From Anarhynchus alexandrinus (Eukaryota; Chordata; Aves; Charadriiformes; Charadriidae), in assembly GCA_008711295.1 (NCBI GenBank), contig VUYV01000120.1, forward strand, positions 1,954,151 to 2,018,150: a DNA stretch of 64,000 nucleotides, given 5' to 3'. The translations under genes and the position numbers were made by a program. The notes under the pieces were generated by a model, which saw only the letters and a program-made list of their open reading frames with translations, was not told the origin of the DNA and ran no database searches. How positions within the stretch are numbered: position 1 is the stretch's first letter; every line of letters starts with the position of its first letter. Shown here one piece after another: positions 27,127-41,084 of this stretch.

Positions 27127-27508
27127 ATATTTAGTCTGGAGAAAAGGAGGCTGAGGGGAGACCTTATTGCTCTTTACAACTACCTGAAAGGAGGTTGTAG
27201 AGAGGTGGGAGTTGACCTTTTCTCCCTAGTAGCAAGTGATAGCCCAAGAGGAAATGGCCTCAAGTTACACCAGGGGAGGTTTAGATTGGATATTAGGAAA
27301 AAGTTCTTCACAGGAAGGGTTGTTGAGCATTGGAACAGGCTGCCCAGGGAAGTGGTGGAGTCACCATCCCTGGAGGTGTTTAAAAGACGGGTAGACATGG
27401 TGCTGAGGGACATGGTTTAGTGGTGGTTTTGGCAGTGCTGGGTTAACGGTTGGACTTGATGATCTTAGAATTGTCTAGATTGGAAGGGACCTTTATGTTT
27501 CTATATTT
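27127..27508 (+). mobile_element. CR1 LINE, 5'-truncated 3' end
   Basis: This is a clear CR1 (chicken repeat 1) 3' end in the sense orientation. Positions 27127-27420 read without interruption as the CR1 ORF2 C-terminus (segments [60 protein letters not shown]), closing at TAG (27418-27420). A CR1-like 3' UTR with GGTTGGACTTGATGATCTTA follows. The copy is severely 5'-truncated, as most CR1 copies are. No target duplication is expected to be obvious for CR1. The last part before the ATTCTATG-like tail is in reversed orientation (27468-27493), described as a finding. It cannot be mobile on its own. Confidence 0.93.
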
Positions 27509-30500
27509 CAGAGGGACTGTGAATGACTATTTAATTGGTATATGGGTGTCTCTTTCTCTCCTTGGTGCTCTTTAAGTCATGAGCTCCCAGGGACTTTGTG
27601 ACTTGTTTCAAATGCATGAATTTGTTTTGTTCAGTTGTGTTGCCTTCTGTTTCTATTGTGAAAGAATTTGCCTGTAAAGTAATCTTGTATGCTTTGCTTA
27701 AAATATTCTGAAATAATGTGACATGCTTTTTGGCTCTTTATTTTTAGCAATTCTGAAAAATACTTTTTATCCTCTGTCTGCTACCCCACCCATTCTTGTG
27801 TTGGAACTGTGCTGCAACTCACTTTTCTAGAGGTGTGTTGATCAAGCAGCTTTTAGGGTACCGTGAAATAATGGTGGACACTTTTGGGGTTGTGTTCTCT
27901 CTCCTTATACTCTTGGATCAAAGTAAGGTAGCTGGGTATGCCATAAAAGTTTTGTAAGAGGGAAGGGAAGGATAAATTTTAATAAACAGCATTGGGTGCT
28001 GTTGAATTCATAGCTTGGAAAGAGAAGAACAGCTTTTTATGCTCCCCCACCCGGTGGCTATCCCCGGTGACTTAGTTCTGGGTCTTGTTCAGACTGAAAG
28101 ACCTTTCTGGGGGTCTCTGGCCATGCTGGTCTGATTTACTGCGGTTACTTCCATCAACACTAGTGAGGAGCCCTCATCCAGGGGAAGTGTGTCTCCTAGA
28201 GTTGAGTTGTCTTGCCTCAGATGTTATTACGCAGTTTGTAAAGAGTGTGCTGAAAACTGTAGAGGGTCTTTTATTGCCAGAGTTTTTGAAGATGTGATCC
28301 TACATCAGCCTAAACTGTGCGGAGGTTGCCTGCTGTGGTGCCATCCTCTTCCTTTGCTTTGCAGCCCAGCAGTGCTGGTGCTCATGTCACAGGCACGTGG
28401 CAGTTGGGGTATCTCCCTTTGTCAAAGTCCTCTCAGCATTGATACACAAGTGGAAGCTGCCTGAATGGGAGCGTTGTTTGTGGGATGCCCTAACCTGTCT
28501 GAAGTCTGCAGGAAGTTTGGCTGCTCAACTTGTTGGGACCTGGAGTTCACTTGAGGGTTCTCTTAGTTCTGCTTTGAGAGCAGATCTGCAAAGCTGTATA
28601 GGTATGTAGTGGTGTTTACAAAAGTGCCTACCCATGCTGCTGGGCACGTAACTGCATTGTCTAGTACTAAACACAGACCCTGTTCTCTTCGTGCTTCAGC
28701 TTCCCTAATGAATGTGTCTTAAACGTGTCTGGCTTTCAAGACTTTCATGATAGTGGTGTAATAAACTTGCTTTGACCGGGATTTTATATTTGACAACATC
28801 CTGCTTCAGCTTTCTCAGCCTGGTTGTTTATTCCTACCTTTGCTTTGCCCATTGCTATGTGCTGGTACAAACATTTGTGAACTGTGTGGTGAACCAAATG
28901 GAAGAGTTTATCTGGCTGAAAAATAACCGAGCAAATAACCATATGGCTGCACAAATGTTTTTCTGGCCTGCAGGAGAGGACAGCAGGGGAAGGACAGTGT
29001 ACAGCAGCGTGAAGGCAGATTACAGCAGCTGCTTTGGCATTGGTGCTGACTTAAAATGCAGAAATACAATTTTGGTGTTCCTAGGCTGCATATATAGACT
29101 CAAGGTTGTTAGGACTCTTGCTACTCATGAGAATGGGAGTTGGTCTCTTACCCTTTGAGTTTGGTCACTCACTTCTGACAAATTTTTATAAAGAAAGAGT
29201 TGATTTTATTGTATCATAAGATTTATGCAGGGGCTCCCATGTAGCACTTTTGTCATGGCAGATTGTTCTTTCAGTCTTTTCAAACCAAGCAAACTTAGTG
29301 GTAGAGAAGACAGTTCTTCATTACGTATTGCTTTTTGAGCACTGATGGTGTTTTCAGAGCAATCCATAACATGGACAATGCAGTTATTGCTCCAACAGGC
29401 TGTTTTTTTCACTTGTTTTTAATTGTGTGTACATACACCCACATTGCCTCTCTATTTGAATAGCTTAAGGAAACTGGACTATGCATTTTTTTATGCTTCA
29501 AGTGAAATACAAGCTTATGCTCTTGGCAGAAATTTGGCTTAGTTCCTTCCAAAAGCTGGGAGAGATGAGCCAGCATATGCAGATCATTCAACAGGTATCT
29601 TTGCAAGACATAGGTAAAGGTTCTGGGTTTTGAGAGAGTTTTAAACACTTGCGTGTTTCCTATTGAGACCCCAAACCACTGTTGTTTTTATGGAAAACCT
29701 TGGTCGTGTGCCTGGTTCTCTTACAAGTATGTGTCTTACCAACTTTATTGTCTTACTTTCTGAGATTAGACATGAAATATGGGAGTGCCTTGTGACAAGC
29801 CCTCAGTAATGTGGTCATCGTGCCACAAATACATTTTAATCTTTTTTCCCTTTTACCATATAGCTGTATTTCCTTGTCTTGTTCCCACATGCCGTTGTTG
29901 CACTGTAAAATGTGTTGAAAGTACAGAACAGAAGGTAGAAGCCTTGTTTTGGATCAAGCAAAAGATTTGTCATGACTATTTTGGCTCCCCAAAGTGTTTT
30001 ATTTTCTGTTGTCTGTGTCTTAGTTTTTTCCAGTGTGATTTCTGACATATGCAGGTGTTTCATAAGACTGACTAAGTGAATGCTCAAAATACTTGAGTTA
30101 GTGAGACCTGTCAGCTCTGGGGGCAGTTCCACCCACACTATGGCATAGGACTTTCTCACGAGGTAACAAATGGATGCGGAAGGAGAAGGGAGCAACATGT
30201 TTTATATGGAGTTCAGCGTGAGATCTTAAACTTGTTAATGATAAGTATGTTTGTCTTGTGGACAATGGGCAATGTTGAGCTGGATCATGTCTAAAAAAAA
30301 GTGCCATTTCTGTTGAGAACCCTGAAAACTTGCAAAGGTTATTATTCAAAGAGAATAAAGCATAATAAAAAGGTTATTGACATAGTTGAATTATTATTTT
30401 GGTGCATGTGTTTGCCGAGTAGACTGTAATGGATTTGAAGTAGTTGTTCTGGTACATTGGGTAAATTCTGGGTCAATTTTGGTATGCCTAGTCATTATGA

Positions 30501-30541
30501 AAGCACTTCTTTTTCAGTGCCACACAGCTGCTCTTGAAGTG

Positions 30542-30571
30542 TCAAGAATTGGCCTGTCAAGTATTGGCCTG
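30542..30571. repeat. 15-bp tandem duplication (2 copies)
   Basis: TCAAGAATTGGCCTG at 30542-30556 is followed directly by TCAAGTATTGGCCTG at 30557-30571, with one mismatch. It is a local duplication in intron 1. Confidence 0.88.
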
Positions 30572-33099
30572 TTGTTTGACCAAATAGACATAATAGTGCT
30601 GTAAGTCATGTTTTTTATGATAGTGTGCTTAATTGACTAGGCAGCGATATCTCATAAAGAACTACTTTCATTTAAATACCTATGGAAATATTTCCTCCAT
30701 ACTATCCAGAATTGATACCATAAAAGGTTCTTTAATTTTTTTTCCAGGAAAAAAGAAAAGGCTCATCTGTACTGGATAAATGTGAGTTAAGTTTCAGCTT
30801 GCTACAAACTCTCTTGTCAGGTCCAAGCCACTTGAAATGGTTTTGTAATGGAGATGTTGAAACACAATGTGTGGTGGAAATGTTTCTGTTTATTATTAAT
30901 TGACTCAGTATGTGTGAATTTGTGTTTTTTTTTTTTTTTCTTAAANAAATGCCAGTTGTTCAAGGCTGTAGTTCAACCACTACCTGGTCTGCTTTCTTTC
31001 TGGTGATTGCATTTGGGATGCACTGGTCTGTATATCAAAGTATATGTATATGGGTGTTTGGAAAATAGGGTTAACTGTGGCTGAGTGTCTCCTAAATTTT
31101 TGAGATGTCTGGGCTCACTTAACCTCCTTCTTTCTGCAATATGGAGCAGAAATCATCTGACTGACCAAAAATGAAACAAAAGTGTGTGCATGCATCCTTT
31201 TCCCAAAAGATATAAATAGTCTAAAAGAAGGATTGTATGCTCAGCAGCTTGGCAGATGGTGCTGAGAATTGACATAATACAGATATAGGCAGAGTATGGG
31301 GTCTTTTTTTGGTTTTGCTTTGTTGTTTAAAGGAGGGGTTAAGATCAGCTCTCTGGAGTCTTGAAACTTTTGAAAAAAAAAATTGAATGTTAGCAAAGTA
31401 ATCTCTGAGATGTTGTCTTGCAGTGCATATTACTGTGGGCTGAACAGAGGGGAGCTGCAGACAACTGAAGATAGCTAATCAACAGTGTTTAAAAAACAAA
31501 AATCCTCATCTGTTGATTGATAGAGTTGTGATTTCTGCCTGAAACCGGAGATGTCTCTTATTGCCGTAACGAGCTGTAATCTCTACATGGCATGTGGGCT
31601 GCTTGTGAGACGCAGTTATTTAGTACTTGAAGACAGACCCATCGTGGGTTTTTTTGCTAAGTAAAGTTTTGAGAGCATTCTGAAGTTGTCTCATTAGAAG
31701 GTGAGAACGGCAAAATTGCTGTCGGCAGGACTTGACAGAATCTTAACAGAGGAAGAGGGAGAGAGTAATTGGTACTTCTTCTCCCAACTCCCTCTTGTAT
31801 TTGGTGGACAGGGAAGAGATGGCCCAAAACACATATACAGATGCTTCTGCAAGTATATGAATAAGGATTTCTAAATTCCTGAAGCTGAGGTGAAAAAAGG
31901 AAAAGACTTATTTTTGTCCCCAACTCCCTTCTCATCTGGGAGGTACTGATCTCCTAAGCTCCTTTATTCTGAGGCTCTCGGAAGCATTTGGTGTCATTGA
32001 AGTCATGCTTCTTTCTTTTTCCTCTGCTTTTGACCCCTAACCTGGGAAAAAAAGTTGCTTTTGCTCAAATCCCTTAGCTGCTTGGATCAGAGATCATCAT
32101 TGGTGAAGACTCTGGGAAGAACCTGCCTTCTAGGCTGTGCCTATTAGTTCACTAGCCTAGAAAATAAACCTGTCATGGCCAACTGCAAATAGTTGATGAA
32201 CTCTTAGCTATGTAGCAGAAACCACTGTGGGTTATGAGGACTTGCTAAATGTACTGAAGGTTGCGAAATAAACAGGTTTGACAGCTGGTTGCTCCAAATT
32301 GGGCTTTTCTTGCCTCTGTACAAGAACACAAAATTGTCTAACCCAAGCTAAGCAAAAAGCCTGTGAATGTTTCTAGAAGCATCTTTGATTTAAAAAAATC
32401 TAGAAATCTTTCTGTAAGCTTTCTCACGTGTGTGTTTTTTCTGTTGGTTTTTGATGTTCCTTTGCCATAAATCAGGAGTCATTCCATTTCTGTAAGTAAA
32501 TTTCCCTCTGACATCAGAATTGAGGAACAAGTGAAAACACATCTTTTTTGCTGATTCTTTCCATTCCATTTGTTTGTGGTTCAGGTCTTGGCCATATGTT
32601 GAAGGCTGTATTATTATTTTTTAATCTAAACTGTTTTTTCCATGGTAGAGAGGATCATTTAGTTTGCGTGTTACTTTAAATAACAGAAAAATCTTGGTTA
32701 TAAAAGCTGAAGAAGAGGGGCTTAGAGATTCTAAATATTTGATACTGTTTAATAAGTATATCTACTAAAAATAGCCTTTGTAAAGAAGGGTAGTAACTCA
32801 TTCCTAGTCAACAGAAGAAGCCATAAAGATTTTTTTTTTCTCTGAAATGATTAATGGCTGTGTATCTGAAGTCCGGCAAATTTTTGCTATGCTCAGCAGA
32901 ATCTAACATTTTAAAACAAATAATATCTTGTACTCCTGCTTGAGAAAATAGCTCTTCCTTTATTCTGTTTGTTTGCTCTCTTGTGAGCCAACCTAGAAAA
33001 GTAGGCAGCACCATCAAGCTATGCTAAATTTGTTAGCCGTTTTCATCCGTTCAGTGTCCAAGAGGCTTGATTCCTTATCTGCCATCATCCCTATGTGAA

Positions 33100-33127
33100 G
33101 TGTGTGTGTGCGCGCGCGCATGTGTGG
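33100..33127. repeat. (TG)n(CG)n(TG)n alternating purine-pyrimidine microsatellite
   Basis: About 27 bases of unbroken alternating purine-pyrimidine: a TG run, then CGCGCGCGC, then ATGTGTG. Such tracts readily adopt left-handed Z-DNA under torsion. It lies in intron 1, about 2.7 kb before exon 2. Confidence 0.9.
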
Positions 33128-35779
33128 GGAATGCAGGATTGGGCACAAATCTTGTACCCTTTGAAGACACTTTGTCCAAAACAAACACTCAGTTCCAGTA
33201 AGTGTAATTTAGTTGATAAATATCTGTTTTCTGGAGAGGAACCTCTGCTTGTTTTCTGCAATGTACCAAAAGCTTTTTTAGTACGATTCTGATCCTGAAG
33301 TCCTTGAACACTGACATGAGGACATGTAGTGCTATTTGTGCATTGATGGTGCCAAACCATCTAGAGGCTTTATTATTTGCTTTCCTCAAAAATGTGGCAT
33401 CGTTCTAGACTGCTTAGAGACTGAGACATCTGTTTAATATTTCATGAGGGTGAAAGGGAAGAACAAGATAGGTCAAACCAGTGTCCATAGAAATGAAAAT
33501 GTTTTTCCTTCCTCAAGCATGAGATGGAGATGTGTGACCAAACACGTTTGCCATGGCTGGGAAAGTGGCTGCTGTTTGTGGGGGCAAGAATGACAGACCT
33601 GCTGGGAAGTAAGCTTGGGATCTAACTGTATATATTAAATCTATCTGGAGATGGAGAGGAGGCAGGATTTGGGCAGAGTCCAGGTCTGCCAGTCCTTGGC
33701 TTGTCCTGTATAACCCCTTTTGAATTCAGAAAGAATTATCTATGATAAATGTAAGGGTGGATGTGCACAAGTGAGTGAGAAAGAACTTGATCACCTGATG
33801 TGGGATTCCCATAGTGAGGTGTTGAGTCATCTCTTTTTGCCTGGAAAGCTATTTTCCAGCCTTAGGAACGCTGGTTCCAGTTTGGGAAGGCATTGAAGCA
33901 CTTCCACGAAGTGCTTTTCTAAGGCGGTATTTTTTCCATAGTCAAGTCCTGTGTAAACTTGAAATGTCTTTGATTTAGGGAAGCAGGGGGGAGGGGGGAA
34001 AGTGAAGTAGTTTCAGGTGCTACTGTCTGCGCATAATATCTTGCACATGGAGACCCTGTTCTGTTGCTCCTTAGGCAATACCAGGATAAAAAAAAATCAA
34101 TACAAACACCTGCGCTTGGATCCACCTGCCAAGTTCTTTAGCTTTACACTCCCTTTTCTATAACTTAAAAATAGGAAAGAGGAGGCAGGGTTTTTTTCTG
34201 TGCTTTTTGTTGCTGTGTTGAGAGACGTACAAACAGCACAAGCTGCCAAAATGAAGGAGACGGTGAAACTGTCCTTATGTACTGGGCTGCTGCATGCACA
34301 GACAGGTTGGGGGAGGAAGGAGAAAAACCTTGTCCCTGCCTTGTCTTCTCTTGTGCATTTAGTGTTGCTTCTCCCATAGTAGTGAGCTAAAATATTTTCA
34401 TAAAGAAGCATACTTCTTGAACTGATGTCCCAGTAACTTCTGAATTTCAGGCCTAGTGTGCTAAAAGGTTTGATCTTTCCCTTCACACATAAATTGTATT
34501 TAAATGTGCTTGGTTTTCAAACTAAAAGAATTGTGGAGCAGGAAAACGTCCAAGTAAATTCAAGGTTTGCTCTTTAATGCTGGCAGCTGCTGTGCAAGAT
34601 GCATTTTGAAACTGTAGTTCTACTTGTGTTAACAAAAAGAAATTGCTCTGTGTTTTTTTTTTTTTAATTGTAAGATACAATTGCATTTGTTTTGCACTTT
34701 CTAATCTTGAAAACAGAAGCTGGGTAAAACTGGTTGGCTCTAGCTAGCTCTGCCTCTGTAAGTACTGGAACCAGTTTAGTTGGGGGTAGGTCAGCAGAGT
34801 GAAAGTTTTGTTTAAGATCCTTCGTAACCATGTCAGTATTTTCTCCTAACCTGTTTAGCTTTTGTGCTGGGTTTGTGAAGGTACAGTACAGCTTAGCCCT
34901 TGATGTACAACTGTTTTGGCTTCAATATAGCAAAGTTATAAATAGACACCCCCTTGCCTCCCCAGCAGTAGGAAATGACTGCAGCAGGTGGTGTCCTCTG
35001 CTAGAAATTTGCACATTATTAGTACACAAGTACTTTTTTTAAAATTGGCTTTTTGTGTGTTCTTCCTTTATTAAATGCCAACTGACTAGTCAACAGACAT
35101 CTTATTAAAGTCTGAAGTCTTCATTAAGACAAAAGAAAAAAAACCAGAAAGGTATTTTTGGTTTATTTCTGTGCAGCCGCTGTGTGAAGTATATTTTATG
35201 TGCAATTTTAAAAGTATTAACAGAAGGCACAGGAGGCTGCATAATTCTGGTCACTGGTTAAAATGTTATTTCGATTCTTTTAGCTGCGTTGGGCTGGAGT
35301 TTAGCTCAGGTTTGTTATAGTGGTTCCTCCGTGGTTATACTGGTAGATGCTTGGAAGATGGTGGGCAAGATTTGTATCCCTGCTTGTGCTGAATAGTACC
35401 TTGCGCTGTGAATGGCATCAAGAAAATAAACGGGGCTTTTTGTGCAGCAAGGTAGTGCTCAAAGTAAATAAGGATATTGCAGTCAGGTCCACACAAAATG
35501 AGTTTGATGGTGTCAGTAAACAAGCTTCCCCTTGACACAAACCCCATCGTTGTGTTTGGATTAACTAAGTCTCAGCAAAGAGGCCGAGAGAATAAACGTA
35601 TTTGTGCTGCTGAGATTGTTTTCTTTCAGCCGTGGTGGAGAGCCCTTGCCTCCTTGCCCCTTTTGGGTACTGAAGAAATAAAAAAGAAAGAAGTCAAGGG
35701 GAGATGCACTGTGTATTTATTTTGTGTGTGTGGAAACAATAAAAAAGGGGGACAATCCTGTGTTTTGGTTACAGTTTAA

Positions 35780-37636
<1,857 letters not shown>

Positions 37637-37710
37637 ATACAATAAAAGAGAGGATGACTTTCCCAGTCTAAGTGAATATAATGATTTCCTGGAAGAAATA
37701 GAAGAAATTG
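37637..37710 (+). CDS. MNAT1: MNAT1 coding exon 3 (residues 81-106)
   Basis: This 74-bp exon completes Ile81, encodes residues 82-105, and gives the first base of Val106. The translation [20 protein letters not shown] followed by IEEI matches the conserved MAT1 segment between the RING and the coiled coil. The only differences from the human sequence I recall are conservative (Asp for Glu, Ser for Arg, Ile for Val). The acceptor is CAAAG at 37632-37636 and the donor GTAAGT starts at 37711. The exon is too short to stand out by open frame alone; it was recognised from the protein match and the exact phase continuity with exons 2 and 4. Confidence 0.96.
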
Positions 37711-38412
37711 GTAAGTCTTAATGCTTGCATTTCTGATGTGCTGTGCTCATGAGACCGTAGGCTTTTATCTTCTGACTCAGCTGCCTATGAGAATGTCTAA
37801 GTTGAGTTTCTGTAATAGGATTTATCATAGTATCAGACGTTTATCTAATGACTTTTTTCTGTACATTTTTAATCATATTTGCTGAACTGTAGAACATTGT
37901 TAAGTAAAACATTTTATCTACCAGAGAAAAAAATATGATTCAAAGAAGAAGTAGTGCTTTATAGCTGGAAAAGAAAGGCTTGCAGGGGACTGTCGGTGCT
38001 GCACTGGGAAAGATTAAACAGAGGAGAAATTGAAATTTTCATTGTGTGCCTCCATTAGCTTTATCTACCATGACAGAAGCCATATGGTGTCTTTCATCAC
38101 TTTTGCTTCTGCAAGTACAGTAGTTGAAGCTGCTTTGAAGCTGATGACCTTACATACCACTGTGGTAGCATTTTATGTTGCTGTGCAGAAGGAGAAGGTT
38201 TAGGAACAGACATTGATTTCTTTCTCTTTGGGTTAGCTGAAGCAGAACTTTGCCCTTTGGGAAAGGACTGTGTTATCAACAGAGTTTATTTTCTTCTTAG
38301 TTAGGGTGACTTGTGATTTATGGAGGAGTGATGTATTTTGCTTAGAAAAACTCCTGTTCAAAGGAGTGACTCCTAAATGGTTTGTTTCTTGGTTTTTAGG
38401 AGCTTCTGAGGC

Positions 38413-38433
38413 TTTTTTTTTTTTTTTTTTTTT
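38413..38433. repeat. 21-base poly-T tract
   Basis: An uninterrupted run of 21 T in intron 3. It could be a simple homopolymer or the tail of an antisense retroposed sequence; no flanking duplication was recognised. Confidence 0.85.
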
Positions 38434-39623
38434 GTCCTGGAGGGAGAAGAGGTGTCTTAGAAATGTGCAGGAGGGGCAGTGAATGTGATTTGAGGGAAAA
38501 CATGGAGATGCCACTCCTCTTCAGTTTCTCAAAGGAGCCCTTGCTCCTCTTTGCACTGTGGTGTTTTGTAGAAATGTATCCAATATACTTACTTACTGCT
38601 GTGAGTAATGTATCATGTTTTTGTTGGCATCAGAAGGCTGAGGCTGGAGAGCTAAATCGTGTGGCTGGGAAACACCAGGCACACTCATACGGGTCCAAAT
38701 ATCTGGAGGAGATGATGTGGGTGTAGTTCTGTTTGTATAATTTTTTGGATGGTGCGGGGGAAGGGGGGAATGGGTAGAAAGAATGGTTGCATCTTAGCAA
38801 GAGGATCCTGGAAGAATTTGTGTGCTCATGGAAAACTGCTTTTTATTTATGTAGCATTAAATACAGGTTTCCTGCTTACTGCTGTTGCAGGGGTTTTCAG
38901 CATCTGCAACAAGGGAGTTGAAGTTTTGCCTGAAGTTCCCTTAACCTCATCAATTTGTGCAGAATGTTATGATTCTCCAGCTCTTGGAATTAGGTTGTTA
39001 AATTTAAAATGGTTTCAGAGCCTGTGCTGGTAACTTGGTTTAGAAGCAGCAGAAATCACGCCTGGCCTTTGTAACCTTGTGAAGAAGAGTGAATTAGTCC
39101 ATAATTGTGCTGGCCCTGAAAACGCGTAACAAAGAAGCTCGGTAAAGTTGTTAGGAATTGGGGTTAGTTGTCTGAAAGGGACACCTAAAATACTAAAAGG
39201 AATAGAAAGTCTGACTACCGCGTGGTTTCTTCATGTAGCAGCCAGGGTGATGAGAGGAAAGAAGTCTCTTAATTTTTGCTGTCAAAGGGGTCATTTATGA
39301 TCTACTAACTTCAGGCAGATCCAGAGGCTAGAGGACAACTTGGAGTCAAGAACATCACCTTGGGTGAGAATTCAAGCCGTGTTCTCCTTTTGCTGGTGAC
39401 AAAGCTCATTGCACACATCTTGCTCTCCCCAAGCCCTTCCCTGCTTGTGCTCCTGGGCAGAATTCTCCACCTGACGGTGGTCTGGTGCATAGTGATAGTG
39501 TAACTTCTTCCAGTCTATTTGCTGTGCGTGTTGTAGGTGGCATGACTGAACAATGTGTTAAAGGTGTCTTCGACTCTGTGTGGTTACTTCACATTTTACT
39601 GCTGACAATAGTTATATCATTTT

Positions 39624-39637
39624 TGTGTGTGTGTGTG
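39624..39637. repeat. (TG)7 microsatellite
   Basis: Seven TG units in intron 3. Confidence 0.85.
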
Positions 39638-40569
39638 AATTTCCTGCTTGTTTGTGCATGTGAAAAACTAGGCTGCAAGACAGGAGAGAGGTTGTAGTCA
39701 CGCCGTGCAAAGTTTTGCCTTGTGGAGCCAATGTGCAGCAGGTTGGTGGTACGTGGTGGTGGTGGTTCAAGGTTAGGAAGCTAGGGAGCCAGTGAACGGG
39801 ATTTCCCCTTTCTCCCCCCACCCCAAACTTTCAGTTTTCTCTGTGAGGGTGGAAGTGCAGCTTTACCCTGCTTTCTCTTTGCTGGCAAGTTTTGTTTTGT
39901 GAGTTGTTGTGGGCTTTTAAATGAAGTAGTTGCTTGACAGAGACAAAATGTAAACATCCTGTGTAAGTATACTTCATGTGACTCTGGCATGATTCTTACA
40001 GTTTTTCCAAATGTTTCAGGTAGGTCAGCTCCAACATTTCCAGCGCTTGCACTGTCTTATTCCATTGATGTGATATATGACCTCACTTGAAACACATTTT
40101 TCTCCTTCATATCAGGCGTGTTTTACCTACAGACTTTTTCTATTTAAAGAAAAGAGTTGGGTGGTACAGCAGAAGTGTGTGTGGGGGAAGGTCAAACAAA
40201 CATTAGGGTAGTCACCTCTTAAGATTTCTATTATAAAAAACACATTTTTGAAGTGGTTTAGAATGTAGCCACTAAATAATGCTTTGGGCTAAAATTTGTT
40301 ATACAAGGCTTTAAATAGAAACCACATTTTAAAGCAAGTTTTCCCCAGAAGAAAAATCAGTTGGACAATTTGAGAACATTGTAAACACAGTTTGTCATTA
40401 ACACTAGGAAAAAAAATAAAGTTGAAAGGGTTAAAACCTGCTTTTAGGAAAGGTGTGGACAACATCTATGGGAATAAGTCAGGTCTATGCCCATGTGATG
40501 AGAGGGGCAAGGTCAAATCTTAGAGCATTGCTACAAGTAACAGTCTCTGGATGTAATGCAAATTTTGCT

Positions 40570-41040
40570 TGCTCTTCCCCCAAGGTTTTCTTCTTCCCCC
40601 AAGGTTTTCTTCTTCCCCCAAGGTTTTCTTCTTCCCCCCAGGTTTTCTTCTTCCCCCAAGGTTTTATTTTTCTCCACAGGGTCTATNTCTTCCCCCAAGG
40701 TTTTCTTCTTCCCCCAAGGTTTTCTTCTTCCCCCAAGGTTTTCTTCTTCCCCCAAGGTTTTCTTCTTCCCCCAAGGTTTTCTTCTTCCCCCAAGGTTTTC
40801 TTCTTCCCCCAAGGTTTTCTTCTTCCCCCAAGGTTTTCTTCTTCCCCCAAGGTTTTCTTCTTCCCCCAAGGTTTTCTTCTTCCCCCAAGGTTTTCTTCTT
40901 CCCCCAAGGTTTTCTTCTTCCCCCAAGGTTTTCTTCTTCCCCCAAGGTTTTCTTCTTCCCCCAAGGTTTTCTTCTTCCCCCAAGGTTTTCTTCTTCCCCC
41001 AAGGTTTTCTTCTTCCCCCAAGGTTTTCTTCTTCCCCCGA
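40570..41040. repeat. 19-bp pyrimidine-rich minisatellite, about 25 units
   Basis: The unit is CCCCCAAGGTTTTCTTCTT (19 bp). The first CCCCC begins at 40577, and units repeat with near-perfect identity to the last CCCCCGA at about 41034-41040. I counted about 25 unit starts. Most are identical. Variants are one unit with CCCCCCAGG, one that drifts to TTTTATTTTT, and one degenerate unit at about 40673-40692 that contains CTCCACAGGGTCTAT, an N at 40687 and one extra base. The array is strongly strand-asymmetric: the minus strand has a G5 run every 19 bases. No unit contains a stop in any frame, and 19 is not a multiple of 3, so long artificial open frames appear on both strands. It lies in intron 3. 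Confidence 0.98.
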
Positions 41041-41084
41041 GTATGTCTGTAGCCAATTTCTCAAAACCCAGTGTGTGAGCTCTC

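Noticed and set aside
28085..28609. Overlapping open frames near 28.1-28.6 kb with a Cys-rich stretch
   Set aside because: Three short frames overlap without continuity. The Cys spacing does not match a zinc-binding family and no exon junctions fit.
28772..29158. 128-codon open frame in intron 1
   Set aside because: No family resemblance and no supporting context. Chance frame length is plausible in 35 kb of intron.
40570..41040. CRISPR-like array
   Set aside because: Units are directly adjacent with no unique spacers, the organism is a vertebrate, and there are no cas genes. It is a minisatellite.
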